Shown in pieces: positions 17,131-25,327 of a stretch of 64,000 nucleotides of DNA. Position 1 is the stretch's first letter. Each line of letters begins with the position of its first letter. Below the pieces are notes generated by a model that had not been told where the DNA came from, made no database searches, and worked only from the letters and a program-made list of their open reading frames with translations. Made by a program: the position numbers and the translations under genes. Origin of the DNA: Rhodospirillales bacterium (lineage in GTDB: Bacteria; Pseudomonadota; Alphaproteobacteria; Micavibrionales; Micavibrionaceae); NCBI GenBank assembly GCA_020638175.1, contig JACKJA010000002.1, forward strand, positions 1,178,001 to 1,242,000. Reading direction: 5' to 3'.

Positions 17131-20100
17131 TCAGGCCGCTTGTTCGCTATCCTCATCGTCATCACTGAAATACCCTTGCAACGGCCGGACACGGATCGTT
17201 TCGGCTTTCAGGGCACGGATGGCCTGAATACCGGCGCGGGCGGCAGTCAGCAGGGTGTAATGCGGTACCTTGTACATCAGGGCAATACGGCGGATGTTAT
17301 TGGCATCGGCCACGGCTTGCGGTCCCTTGGCAGTTGTGTTGATAACCAGATCAATCTCGCCGTTAATCAGGGCATCGACAATATTGGGTTTGCCTTCCAT
17401 CACTTTGTTGACGCGCCTGACCTCAAGGCCGTTGGCGATCAGGTGAGCGCATGTTCCGCCCGTAGCGATGAGCGTAAAGCCCATTTCGGCCAGATCCCTG
17501 GCAACCGGAATGACTTCTTCCTTGTCTTTGTCTTGTACGGACAGGAAGACTTTTCCCTCGGTCGGCAGGTAAACACCGGCACCGATCTGGGCTTTGGCAT
17601 AGGCGTTGGCCATTTCATAGGCAATCCCCATGACCTCGCCGGTCGATTTCATTTCCGGCCCCAAAATCGGGTCGACGCCGGGGAAACGGTTAAAGGGGAA
17701 AACCGGGGCCTTCACCGCTGTATGATCGGGATTCATGCCGTGCAGCTCGCCGCGCTTTTGGAAGGCGGAAAGCTTTTCACCAGCCATTATACGTGCCGCG
17801 ATCTTCGCCACAGGCGTCCCGGTTGCTTTTGCCACAAATGGAACTGTCCGCGATGCACGTGGGTTGACCTCCAGAATGTAGATGTCAAATTCTCCAGTGT
17901 TTTTATTCTTTTTGATGGCGTATTGAACATTCATCAACCCCTTGACGTTTAAGGCTTTTGCCAGTTTTATCGTTTGTTTTTCTATTTCCCTAACGGTTTT
18001 ATATGGTAAAGAGTGCGGTGGCAAGACGCAAGCGCTATCGCCGGAGTGAATGCCCGCTTCCTCAATATGTTCCATGATCCCGGCGACGTAGACATCCTTG
18101 CCGTCACACAGGCAGTCCGCGTCAATTTCGATGGCGCCGCGCACATAGCGGTCAAGCAGCACAGGGTTGTCCCCGGAGACATGGACCGCCGTGCGGATGT
18201 AATTCCGTGTTTCTTCCATACTGGCGACAATCTGCATGCCTTGTCCGCCCAGAACGTAGGAGGGGCGCAGAACAATCGGAAAGCCGATCTCTTCGGCGAT
18301 TTTAAGGGCTTCTTCTTCGGAACGGGCAAGCCCGTTATAAGGCTGGCGCAGCTTGAGCTTCTTCAAGAGTTTCTGGAACCGTTCCCGGTCCTCGGCCAGA
18401 TCGATCGCATCGGGATCGGTGCCCAAAATCGGAATGCCGGCTTCCTGAAGCGTGTTGGCCAGTTTCAGTGGCGTTTGCCCGCCCAGCTGAACAATCGCGC
18501 CCATAACCTGACCGTTTTTGCTCTCGGCTTCGATCAGCTCAATAACGTCTTCTTCGGTCAGCGGTTCAAAATACAGCCGGTCGGACGTGTCATAGTCGGT
18601 CGAAACCGTTTCCGGGTTACAGTTAACCATAATGGTCTCAAACCCGGCTTCTTTCAGGGCATAGGCCGCATGAACGCAGCAATAGTCAAACTCGATCCCC
18701 TGACCGATCCGATTGGGGCCGCCGCCGAGAATAATGATCTTCTTGCGGTCGGTCGGATTGCATTCATCCTCCGGCGGGTTCAGGCCGTCGCCTTCGTAGC
18801 AGCTATACATGTAAGCCGTTTCAGAAGGGATCTCAGCAGCGCAGCTGTCCACCCGCTTATAGACCGGGCGCACCCCGTGTTTCAGACGGGCGGTGCGAAT
18901 ATGTTGTTCGGAAACGCCGACCAGATTGCCCAGACGTTTGTCGGAAAACCCCATTTTCTTGAGCGCCAGCCAGCCTTCGGCATCAATCGGCAAGCCGTTC
19001 TTTTTCACGTGGTTCTCGGTATTGACGATGTTCTGGATACGTTCGAGGAACCAGCGGTCATATTTGCTGATATCGTAAATATCATCAATTGACAGACCGT
19101 AGCGGAGCGCTTGTGCCACGTACAAAATCCGTTGCGGTGTCGGGCGGGATAGGGCGGCGCGCATCAAATCGGGGTGCGGCGCTTCATCCGGGTTGGAGTG
19201 GCCGGGCAGGGGAATCGGATCAAAGCCGGATAGCCCTTTTTCCATGCCGCGCAGGGCTTTTTGCATGGATTCCTCGAAATTGCGACCGATCGCCATGACC
19301 TCGCCAACCGATTTCATGGCGGTGGTCAGGGTGTTGTCCGTACCGCTGAATTTTTCAAACGCAAAACGCGGGATTTTGGTTACGACGTAATCAATCGTCG
19401 GCTCGAAACTGGCCGGAGTTTTGCCGCCGGTAATATCGTTGCCCAGTTCATCCAGCGTATAGCCAACCGCCAGCTTCGCCGCGACCTTGGCGATCGGGAA
19501 TCCTGTCGCTTTGGAGGCCAGCGCGGAAGAGCGCGATACACGCGGGTTCATTTCAATGACGACCATTCGGCCATTATCGGGATTGATCGAAAACTGGACG
19601 TTCGATCCGCCGGTTTCCACGCCGATCCCGCGCAGAACCGCCAGCGAAGCGTTCCGCATGATCTGGTATTCCTTGTCCGTCAGGGTCAGCGCCGGGGCGA
19701 CCGTAATGGAATCCCCGGTGTGAACGCCCATCGGGTCGACGTTTTCGATAGAACAGATGATGATGCAGTTGTCATTTTTATCGCGGACAACTTCCATCTC
19801 GTATTCCTTCCATCCCAGCAGCGATTCTTCGATCAACACTTCATGAACGGGGGAGGCATCCAGCCCCTCACGGACGATTTCCTTGAATTCTTCCTTGTTG
19901 TACGCGACGCCGCCGCCGGTCCCGCCCAGCGTAAAGGACGGGCGGATAATCGCGGGCAGGCCGGTATGCTCCAGCGCTTCCAGCGCCTCTTCATAAGATT
20001 TGACGGTCTGGCTGCGGGCACTTTCCAGCCCCAGCTCATCCATGCATTTCTTGAATTTTTCGCGGTCTTCGGCCCGGTCGATTACATCAGCCTTGGCCCC

Positions 20101-20448
20101 GATCAGCTCAACGCCCAGCCGGTCGAGAGTCCCGTTTTCAGCCAGCGCCAGCGCCGTGTTTAGCGCCGTTTGCCCGCCCATGGTCGGCAGCAGCGCATCC
20201 GGCTGTTCCTGTTCCAGAATTTTTGCCACGATGTCCGGCGTGATCGGCTCGATATAGGTGGCATCGGCCATGTCCGGGTCGGTCATGATCGTCGCCGGGT
20301 TCGAATTCACGAGGACAACCCTGTAGCCTTCCTCTTTCAGCGCCTTGCACGCTTGTGCCCCGGAATAGTCAAACTCGCAGGCCTGCCCGATAATGATCGG
20401 TCCGGCGCCAATGATACAGATGGATTTTATGTCGGTTCTTTTAGGCAT
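17131..20448 (-). CDS. carB: Carbamoyl-phosphate synthase large subunit
   Basis: CarB makes carbamoyl phosphate from bicarbonate, ATP and ammonia delivered by CarA, feeding pyrimidine and arginine synthesis. It is 1105 residues, near the usual 1070-1100. Two homologous ATP-grasp halves are visible: the first with PSFTLGGTGGGVAYN and MNPRVSRSSALASKATG, the second with PSYVLGGQGMQIV and VNPRASRTVPFVAKATG. An MGS-like allosteric domain lies at the C-terminus (LIATGGTCAHL). The tail is acidic (SDDDEDSEQ). The start lies five bases after the carA stop, forming a carAB operon. Confidence 0.98.
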   Translation of the reverse strand: MPKRTDIKSICIIGAGPIIIGQACEFDYSGAQACKALKEEGYRVVLVNSNPATIMTDPDMADATYIEPITPDIVAKILEQEQPDALLPTMGGQTALNTALALAENGTLDRLGVELIGAKADVIDRAEDREKFKKCMDELGLESARSQTVKSYEEALEALEHTGLPAIIRPSFTLGGTGGGVAYNKEEFKEIVREGLDASPVHEVLIEESLLGWKEYEMEVVRDKNDNCIIICSIENVDPMGVHTGDSITVAPALTLTDKEYQIMRNASLAVLRGIGVETGGSNVQFSINPDNGRMVVIEMNPRVSRSSALASKATGFPIAKVAAKLAVGYTLDELGNDITGGKTPASFEPTIDYVVTKIPRFAFEKFSGTDNTLTTAMKSVGEVMAIGRNFEESMQKALRGMEKGLSGFDPIPLPGHSNPDEAPHPDLMRAALSRPTPQRILYVAQALRYGLSIDDIYDISKYDRWFLERIQNIVNTENHVKKNGLPIDAEGWLALKKMGFSDKRLGNLVGVSEQHIRTARLKHGVRPVYKRVDSCAAEIPSETAYMYSCYEGDGLNPPEDECNPTDRKKIIILGGGPNRIGQGIEFDYCCVHAAYALKEAGFETIMVNCNPETVSTDYDTSDRLYFEPLTEEDVIELIEAESKNGQVMGAIVQLGGQTPLKLANTLQEAGIPILGTDPDAIDLAEDRERFQKLLKKLKLRQPYNGLARSEEEALKIAEEIGFPIVLRPSYVLGGQGMQIVASMEETRNYIRTAVHVSGDNPVLLDRYVRGAIEIDADCLCDGKDVYVAGIMEHIEEAGIHSGDSACVLPPHSLPYKTVREIEKQTIKLAKALNVKGLMNVQYAIKKNKNTGEFDIYILEVNPRASRTVPFVAKATGTPVAKIAARIMAGEKLSAFQKRGELHGMNPDHTAVKAPVFPFNRFPGVDPILGPEMKSTGEVMGIAYEMANAYAKAQIGAGVYLPTEGKVFLSVQDKDKEEVIPVARDLAEMGFTLIATGGTCAHLIANGLEVRRVNKVMEGKPNIVDALINGEIDLVINTTAKGPQAVADANNIRRIALMYKVPHYTLLTAARAGIQAIRALKAETIRVRPLQGYFSDDDEDSEQAA

Positions 20449-20453
20449 TGTCT

Positions 20454-21626
20454 TCAGGCGGCTTTCGCTTCTTTAATTGTGTTTACAAATCTCTCGAACA
20501 AATAATGGCTGTCCTGCGGGCCGGGGGAGGCCTCCGGGTGATATTGCACTGAAAACGCAGGCTTATCTTTCACTCTTAATCCTTCATTTGAAGAATCGAA
20601 CAAGCTGACATGCGTGACTTCCGCATTCTCAGGTAATGATTCAGGGATAACACAGAACCCATGGTTTTGACTGGTAATTTCGACGATGCCGGTTTGTAAA
20701 TCCTTGACCGGGTGGTTGGCGCCGCGGTGCCCCAGATGCATCTTTGTCGTTTTACCGCCCAGTGCCAGTGCCAGCAGTTGGTGCCCGAGACATATCCCAA
20801 ATACGGGTATGTTTTTATCCAGAAGCGTCCTGATCGTCGGCACGGCGTACTCACCGGTGGCGGCCGGATCGCCGGGGCCGTTCGACAGAAATACGCCATC
20901 GGGCTTCAGGGCTAGAATTTCATCGGCTGTCGTTGTCGCCGGGACAACGGTAACCTTGCAACCCGCCGTGGCCAGACAGCGCAGAATATTCAGCTTGGCG
21001 CCGAAATCCATGGCGACGACATGGCAGGCCGGTTTGTCCTGCGTGCCGTATCCGGTCTCCAGCGCCCATTCGCTCTCCGTCCACTCATAGGGCGCGGCGC
21101 AGGTGACATCCTTGGCCAGATCCATACCGTCTAGTCCTGGCCAATTATTGGCCTCTTCATAAAGTGCCTGCAGATCAAACTTTCCATCCGGGTTGTGGCA
21201 GATAACGCCGTTCGGCGCGCCGCCATCGCGAATGCGGCGGGTCAGCGCGCGCGTATCAATGCCGCAGATCCCCGGCAGGTTGTTATCCTTGAGCCATTCG
21301 TTCAGATGTTTTTGCGCCCGCCAGTTCGAAGGCGTCGTGATATCTTCGCGGACGATCAAACCGCGCGCCGCCGGTTTTAGCGATTCGATATCTTCGTCGT
21401 TCGTACCGACATTACCAATATGGGGGAAGGTGAAGGTGATGATCTGTCCGGCGTAAGACGGGTCGGTCAGGGTTTCCTGATAGCCTGTAAGCCCCGTGTT
21501 AAAACAGATCTCACCGACAGATTTGCTCTCTGAACCGATACCGCGGCCCCAGATTACAGTCCCGTCGGCCATAACAATAACGCCCGTTGCATTGGCAGGC
21601 TGTTTTAGTTTAGAAAGGTCTTTCAT
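20454..21626 (-). CDS. carA: Carbamoyl-phosphate synthase small subunit (glutamine amidotransferase)
   Basis: CarA hydrolyses glutamine and channels ammonia to CarB. It is 390 residues. The N-terminal CPSase domain (GEICFNTGLTGYQETLTDPSY) is followed by a class I amidotransferase with nucleophile Cys279 in FGICLGHQ and the His-Glu pair in QYHPEASPGP. It is the first gene of the carAB operon. The 72 bases upstream separate it from the divergent yqeY-like gene and must hold both promoters. I see no PyrR- or arginine-repressor-like site there. Confidence 0.97.
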   Translation of the reverse strand: MKDLSKLKQPANATGVIVMADGTVIWGRGIGSESKSVGEICFNTGLTGYQETLTDPSYAGQIITFTFPHIGNVGTNDEDIESLKPAARGLIVREDITTPSNWRAQKHLNEWLKDNNLPGICGIDTRALTRRIRDGGAPNGVICHNPDGKFDLQALYEEANNWPGLDGMDLAKDVTCAAPYEWTESEWALETGYGTQDKPACHVVAMDFGAKLNILRCLATAGCKVTVVPATTTADEILALKPDGVFLSNGPGDPAATGEYAVPTIRTLLDKNIPVFGICLGHQLLALALGGKTTKMHLGHRGANHPVKDLQTGIVEITSQNHGFCVIPESLPENAEVTHVSLFDSSNEGLRVKDKPAFSVQYHPEASPGPQDSHYLFERFVNTIKEAKAA

Positions 21627-21698
21627 TTGATTCCTCTAGCAGATGGCCGCTAGAGACAAATTTCTTAAAGCCTTTGGGCGTGAAAGGGAAGTAAAAAA

Positions 21699-22163
21699 GT
21701 GGGAAAAAGAGAAGAATTCAACAGCGCATTGAAAGACGCCCTTAAAAGTAAGGACCAAATTGCCATGGCGACGATCCGTTTGATGATCGCCGCAATGAAG
21801 GACCGTGACATCGCCGCGCGCGGTCAGGGCAGCGCTTCGGAGGGTATTTCCGACAATGAAATTCTCTCCATGCTGCAAACCATGATTAAACAGCGTCAGG
21901 AAAGCTCTAAAACCTACCGCGATGCCAGCCGCGATGATCTGGCTGACCGCGAGGAAGCTGAAATCGAGGTAATCCAGCGCTTTATGCCCAAAGCCCTAAG
22001 CGAGGATGAAATGCAGGAAGCCATCGCGACCATTATCACCGAAACCGGCGCCGCCGGGATCAAGGATATGGGCAAGGTCATGGCCGAACTCAAAACCCGC
22101 TACGCCGGACAACTCGATATGGGCCGCGCCGGCGGTGTCGTGAAGCAAAAACTGGCGGGGTGA
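21699..22163 (+). CDS. GatB/YqeY domain protein
   Basis: A 154-residue YqeY-family protein, homologous to the tail domain of GatB, which holds tRNA in the amidotransferase. The family pattern is clear: an N-terminal ALKDALKSKDQIAMATIRLM helix, then DREEAEIEVIQRFMPKALSE, and a C-terminal DMGKVMAELKTRYAGQLDMG. Free-standing YqeY proteins are common in alphaproteobacteria between carA and dnaG, but their role is not established. The start, an ATG or GTG region at 21699 (GTGGGAAAA), follows GGGAAG. The dispersed repeat half-copy lies just after the stop. Confidence 0.92.
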   Translation: MGKREEFNSALKDALKSKDQIAMATIRLMIAAMKDRDIAARGQGSASEGISDNEILSMLQTMIKQRQESSKTYRDASRDDLADREEAEIEVIQRFMPKALSEDEMQEAIATIITETGAAGIKDMGKVMAELKTRYAGQLDMGRAGGVVKQKLAG

Positions 22164-22182
22164 CACCTGTTATTGCAAGAAA

Positions 22183-22220
22183 CGTCATTGCGAGGGAACA
22201 AAGTAACCGAAGCAATCCAG
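22183..22220. repeat. Half copy of the dispersed palindromic repeat
   Basis: CGTCATTGCGAG (22183-22194) and CAATCCAG (22213-22220) match the left arm of the complete copy at 3169-3205. The right arm is missing: the sequence runs straight into the end of the convergent gene at 22226. The unit is therefore truncated or degraded. Confidence 0.75.
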
Positions 22221-22225
22221 AACGC

Positions 22226-22723
22226 TTATGGCTTAATAGGCCTGATCGCGACATTAATTGCCGCAACATGGCCTTGCCCTTGCCTTAAAACGAGAGAGGT
22301 CTCCGGGTCTGTTCGGGATAAGGTATGAGGAATATATAGCTGTATATTTTTACGAATGACAAAACCATTTTCGTGCATCTCATCGCCGTTTATAGAGATG
22401 TGAAGGCGGCTGTTATCATAGGACGCTGGCTCAGCCGTGTAGAATAAAAATTCACCATGATGCTTGAATTTTAAATAAACATCGTCGTTATCAGAGAATA
22501 ATATCCCGATTTCCAGAGCGTCGGATGGTTCCTGCTTTTCTGAATTTGAAGAAACCAGAGGAATTGTCAGGCCACAAATTTTATCATCGCTGTCGCAAAT
22601 AACGCTATGTTTTATACCGTCGGGGTCGTTTTGCTGAGCTGTTATTTTGTAGGGGGCTGCGTGAGCAGGCAAGATCGCAAGCAACAAAACAACGATAATA
22701 AATATGTAAAAAATGGGCTTCAT
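22226..22723 (-). CDS. Secreted hypothetical protein, 165 aa
   Basis: It has a clear N-terminal signal peptide: MKP, then a long hydrophobic core IFYIFIIVVLLLAILP, and a probable cleavage after AHA. The mature part is beta-rich with two cysteines close together (VICDSDDKICGL), possibly a disulphide. No family is recognised. The chosen start (22723) avoids the 70-residue extension into the preceding gene and gives a proper signal peptide. It follows the PG-binding-like gene in the same direction after 37 bases. Confidence 0.7.
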   Translation of the reverse strand: MKPIFYIFIIVVLLLAILPAHAAPYKITAQQNDPDGIKHSVICDSDDKICGLTIPLVSSNSEKQEPSDALEIGILFSDNDDVYLKFKHHGEFLFYTAEPASYDNSRLHISINGDEMHENGFVIRKNIQLYIPHTLSRTDPETSLVLRQGQGHVAAINVAIRPIKP

Positions 22724-22760
22724 ATGTTCCACTGTAACAAAAAATAGAAAAGAGGCCGGA

Positions 22761-23213
22761 TTATATATTTCTTTTGCGGCGACCGGAAGGGATGACAGGA
22801 TAGTTTGGATCAAAAGGTAACATAATATCTTTATCCATTGATGGCGGTTTTTTCCAAACATCAGGGTCCATCTTGTACCTGTATGTATCGGTGTCAATGC
22901 CGGGAATGCGTGGTCGCGGTTTAGCCCCTTCCGCAATTCCTTGGTCCGGGATGTTGGTTCCGGGAATGTTGGGTGGAGGCAGCTCTTCCTTTTCCATAGT
23001 GCCTCGTGGTAAAGCAGGCATTTGAGACGGAGCCTGATTATCGCTGACTTTTTTTAGAGCTATATTCATTGCCGTTTCTGTTTCTCCGCGTGGCGTTATT
23101 ACCCCATCAATTAGGAGCTTGTTATTTTGTTGAAATTGGCGAATAGAACTATCAAGCGGGCGATCTATGTACCTTAATTCTGTATCACCATCATAATAGC
23201 CTAAGCGTTTCAT
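22761..23213 (-). CDS. Peptidoglycan-binding-like protein, start codon uncertain
   Basis: The N-terminal half resembles the PG_binding_1 helical repeat: MKRLGYYDGD, then DSSIRQFQQNNKLLIDGVIT. A proline-rich tail follows. The ATG at 23213 cuts into the domain: the reading frame stays open upstream to a TAG at 23322-23324 and encodes TTSIGDGLNSNPQDVVTTRR, the expected first helix. That extension contains no ATG, GTG or TTG, only ATT codons at 23318 and 23315 near a TAGGA. Either ATT is used, or the true start has been lost. There is no signal peptide in either version. It probably works together with the secreted protein gene downstream. Confidence 0.6.
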   Translation of the reverse strand: MKRLGYYDGDTELRYIDRPLDSSIRQFQQNNKLLIDGVITPRGETETAMNIALKKVSDNQAPSQMPALPRGTMEKEELPPPNIPGTNIPDQGIAEGAKPRPRIPGIDTDTYRYKMDPDVWKKPPSMDKDIMLPFDPNYPVIPSGRRKRNI

Positions 23214-23404
23214 TTTTCGACGTGTGGTTACAACATCTTGAGGGTTAGAATTGAGACCATCCCCAATGGATGTGGTTATATTTTCTGGAATATTAAAATC
23301 ATAATTTATAGGAATAATATCCTATTAAATATTTAAAGTCAAGTTGTAAATCATAGCGTTAATCTCCACGTGCAATTGCGGCACAGTTTTGCTAGACACA
23401 TAAT

Positions 23405-25240
23405 ATGACCATCACGCCACGGTTTATGGATGAACTGCGCAACCGCCTGACGCTGTCCGATATTATCGGCAAGCGCGTCAAGCTGCGCCGTGCCGGGCGT
23501 GAGTTTTCCGGGTGCTGCCCGTTCCATAATGAAAAAAGCCCGTCCTTTACCGTTAATGATGACAAACAGTTCTACCACTGCTTTGGCTGTGGCGCGCACG
23601 GGGACGCGATCGGCTTTGTTATGCAGCACGACAATGTGTCCTTCATTGATGCTGTGGAACAGCTTGCCGCTATTGCCGGGATGGAAGTTCCCAAACAATC
23701 GCCGCAGGACATCAAAAAGGCCAGAGAGCAAAAAGACCTTCACAGCCTGACCGATGAAACTGCCCGGTTTTTTGAGCAAATCCTGCGCAGCGGGGAAGGG
23801 CGCGTTGGTCTGGAATACATGCATGAACGCGGCGTGACCGATGAAATGCTGGCGGCGTTCCGGATCGGCTACGCGCCCGCCGACGGGCAGGCGCTTCGTA
23901 ATTACCTGAAGCAGCAAGGTTACACCGATGCCCAGATGATCGAGGCCGGGGTGTGCCGTCCCTCGAACCGGGGAACCGACCCGTATGCGTTCTTCCGTGA
24001 CCGGATCATGTTCCCGGTCACTGATCGCCGTGGTCGGGTGGTGGCTTTCGGAGGACGGATACTGCCGGAACATCTGCGCCCGCCCGAACGCGGGGATTTC
24101 AAACCGCCGAAATACATCAACTCGTCCGATACGCCGCTCTTTCACAAGGGACGGATGCTCTATAACGAAGCGCAGGCCCGCCAGGCGGCTATTGACGGCC
24201 AGCCCGTCATCGTCACGGAAGGCTATCTGGATGTAATGGCGTGTAGCGCCGCCGGGTTTAAGGGCGCTGTGGCGCCGCTGGGGACGGCGCTGACCGAAGA
24301 CCAGATATTATCATTGTGGAAAATGATCCCGGAAACGCCGAAAATCCCGGTGCTGTGCTTTGATGGTGATAATGCCGGCCGCCGGGCGGCCGAGCGGGCT
24401 TGTGAGCGTATCTTGCCGCTTTTGCAGCCCGATCACAGCGTCATGATCGCCTTCTTGCCGGAGGGGCAAGACCCGGACAGCCTGATTAAATCACAAGGCC
24501 GTAAGGCGTTTCAGGGCGTTTTGGATGGGGCATTGCCGCTCGCCGATTTTCTATGGAGCCGTTATACGGAAGGCCGCCGTTTTGAAACGCCGGAGGCGCG
24601 CGCCGGTCTGGAAAAAATCTTGAACGATGAAATCGCCCGCATCGCCGACCGCAGCGTCCAGCAATATTACCGCCAGACGATCCGCGATCGTCTGTACAAA
24701 GTCTTTGGCCCGTCCCGGAACGTTCCGAATAAAAAAGGGCGGAACGAAAGGCCTGATCCGGGGGCGTTCCTAAAGGTGCCGCGCCCGGTGGAGAAGAAGT
24801 CATTGTTGCCGCAAACGATCCTTCTGGCGACGTTGATAAACCATCCGGATGTCTTTGAAAGCGTCGAGGAGATCCTCGGTATGGCGGCGATTCCGGATAA
24901 AAGACTTGATTTGTTGCGGCAGGCTGTATTAAACCTCCTCGGCGAATATCCGGCGCTTGACAGGGAAGGGCTTCATAGCCATCTGATTGCGCAGGGGTAT
25001 GAAACCGACCTGGCCGCTTTTTTGACGAACGCTCTCTATGTTCATGTCGGCTTTGCCCGGCCGGGAACGGCCCCTGAAAAAGTTGTGGAAGGCGTCGGTG
25101 ATTTTTTAAGAGAGCTGGAGAATAACGGTCACAACAAAGCCTGCCGGAACGCGGGGCAGGATCTGGCGCGTGACATGACACCGGAAAACGAGGAACGATT
25201 ACTGGCGCTCTATCGGGCGCGCGGATCGGCGGATGGATAA
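23405..25240 (+). CDS. dnaG: DNA primase DnaG
   Basis: DnaG makes RNA primers at the replication fork. It is 611 residues. The CHC2 zinc finger at the N-terminus uses Cys38, His41, Cys59 and Cys62 (CCPFHNEKSPSF, then FYHCFGCGAHGDAIGF). The catalytic core follows (RDRIMFPVTDRRGRVVAFGG), with the TOPRIM metal residues in VTEGYLDVMA and CFDGDNAGRRAA. The C-terminal helical part should bind the DnaB helicase. It lies directly upstream of rpoD, as in the macromolecular-synthesis operon, but rpsU is not present upstream. Confidence 0.97.
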   Translation: MTITPRFMDELRNRLTLSDIIGKRVKLRRAGREFSGCCPFHNEKSPSFTVNDDKQFYHCFGCGAHGDAIGFVMQHDNVSFIDAVEQLAAIAGMEVPKQSPQDIKKAREQKDLHSLTDETARFFEQILRSGEGRVGLEYMHERGVTDEMLAAFRIGYAPADGQALRNYLKQQGYTDAQMIEAGVCRPSNRGTDPYAFFRDRIMFPVTDRRGRVVAFGGRILPEHLRPPERGDFKPPKYINSSDTPLFHKGRMLYNEAQARQAAIDGQPVIVTEGYLDVMACSAAGFKGAVAPLGTALTEDQILSLWKMIPETPKIPVLCFDGDNAGRRAAERACERILPLLQPDHSVMIAFLPEGQDPDSLIKSQGRKAFQGVLDGALPLADFLWSRYTEGRRFETPEARAGLEKILNDEIARIADRSVQQYYRQTIRDRLYKVFGPSRNVPNKKGRNERPDPGAFLKVPRPVEKKSLLPQTILLATLINHPDVFESVEEILGMAAIPDKRLDLLRQAVLNLLGEYPALDREGLHSHLIAQGYETDLAAFLTNALYVHVGFARPGTAPEKVVEGVGDFLRELENNGHNKACRNAGQDLARDMTPENEERLLALYRARGSADG

Positions 25241-25327
25241 AACCGGCGGTCATAAAATCAGGTATTTGATTTTATTTGAAAATGCGTTCTAATCACTAAC
25301 TCGGGATGATGATTCGGATAGGAATTA

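Noticed and set aside
19261..20163. Long open frame opposite carB
   Set aside because: It is opposite strongly conserved ATP-grasp motifs and carries no independent coding evidence.
25253..25280. AT-rich hairpin between dnaG and rpoD as a terminator
   Set aside because: The stem is almost all A-T and no T-run follows on the correct side; separation of dnaG and rpoD transcription cannot be claimed.
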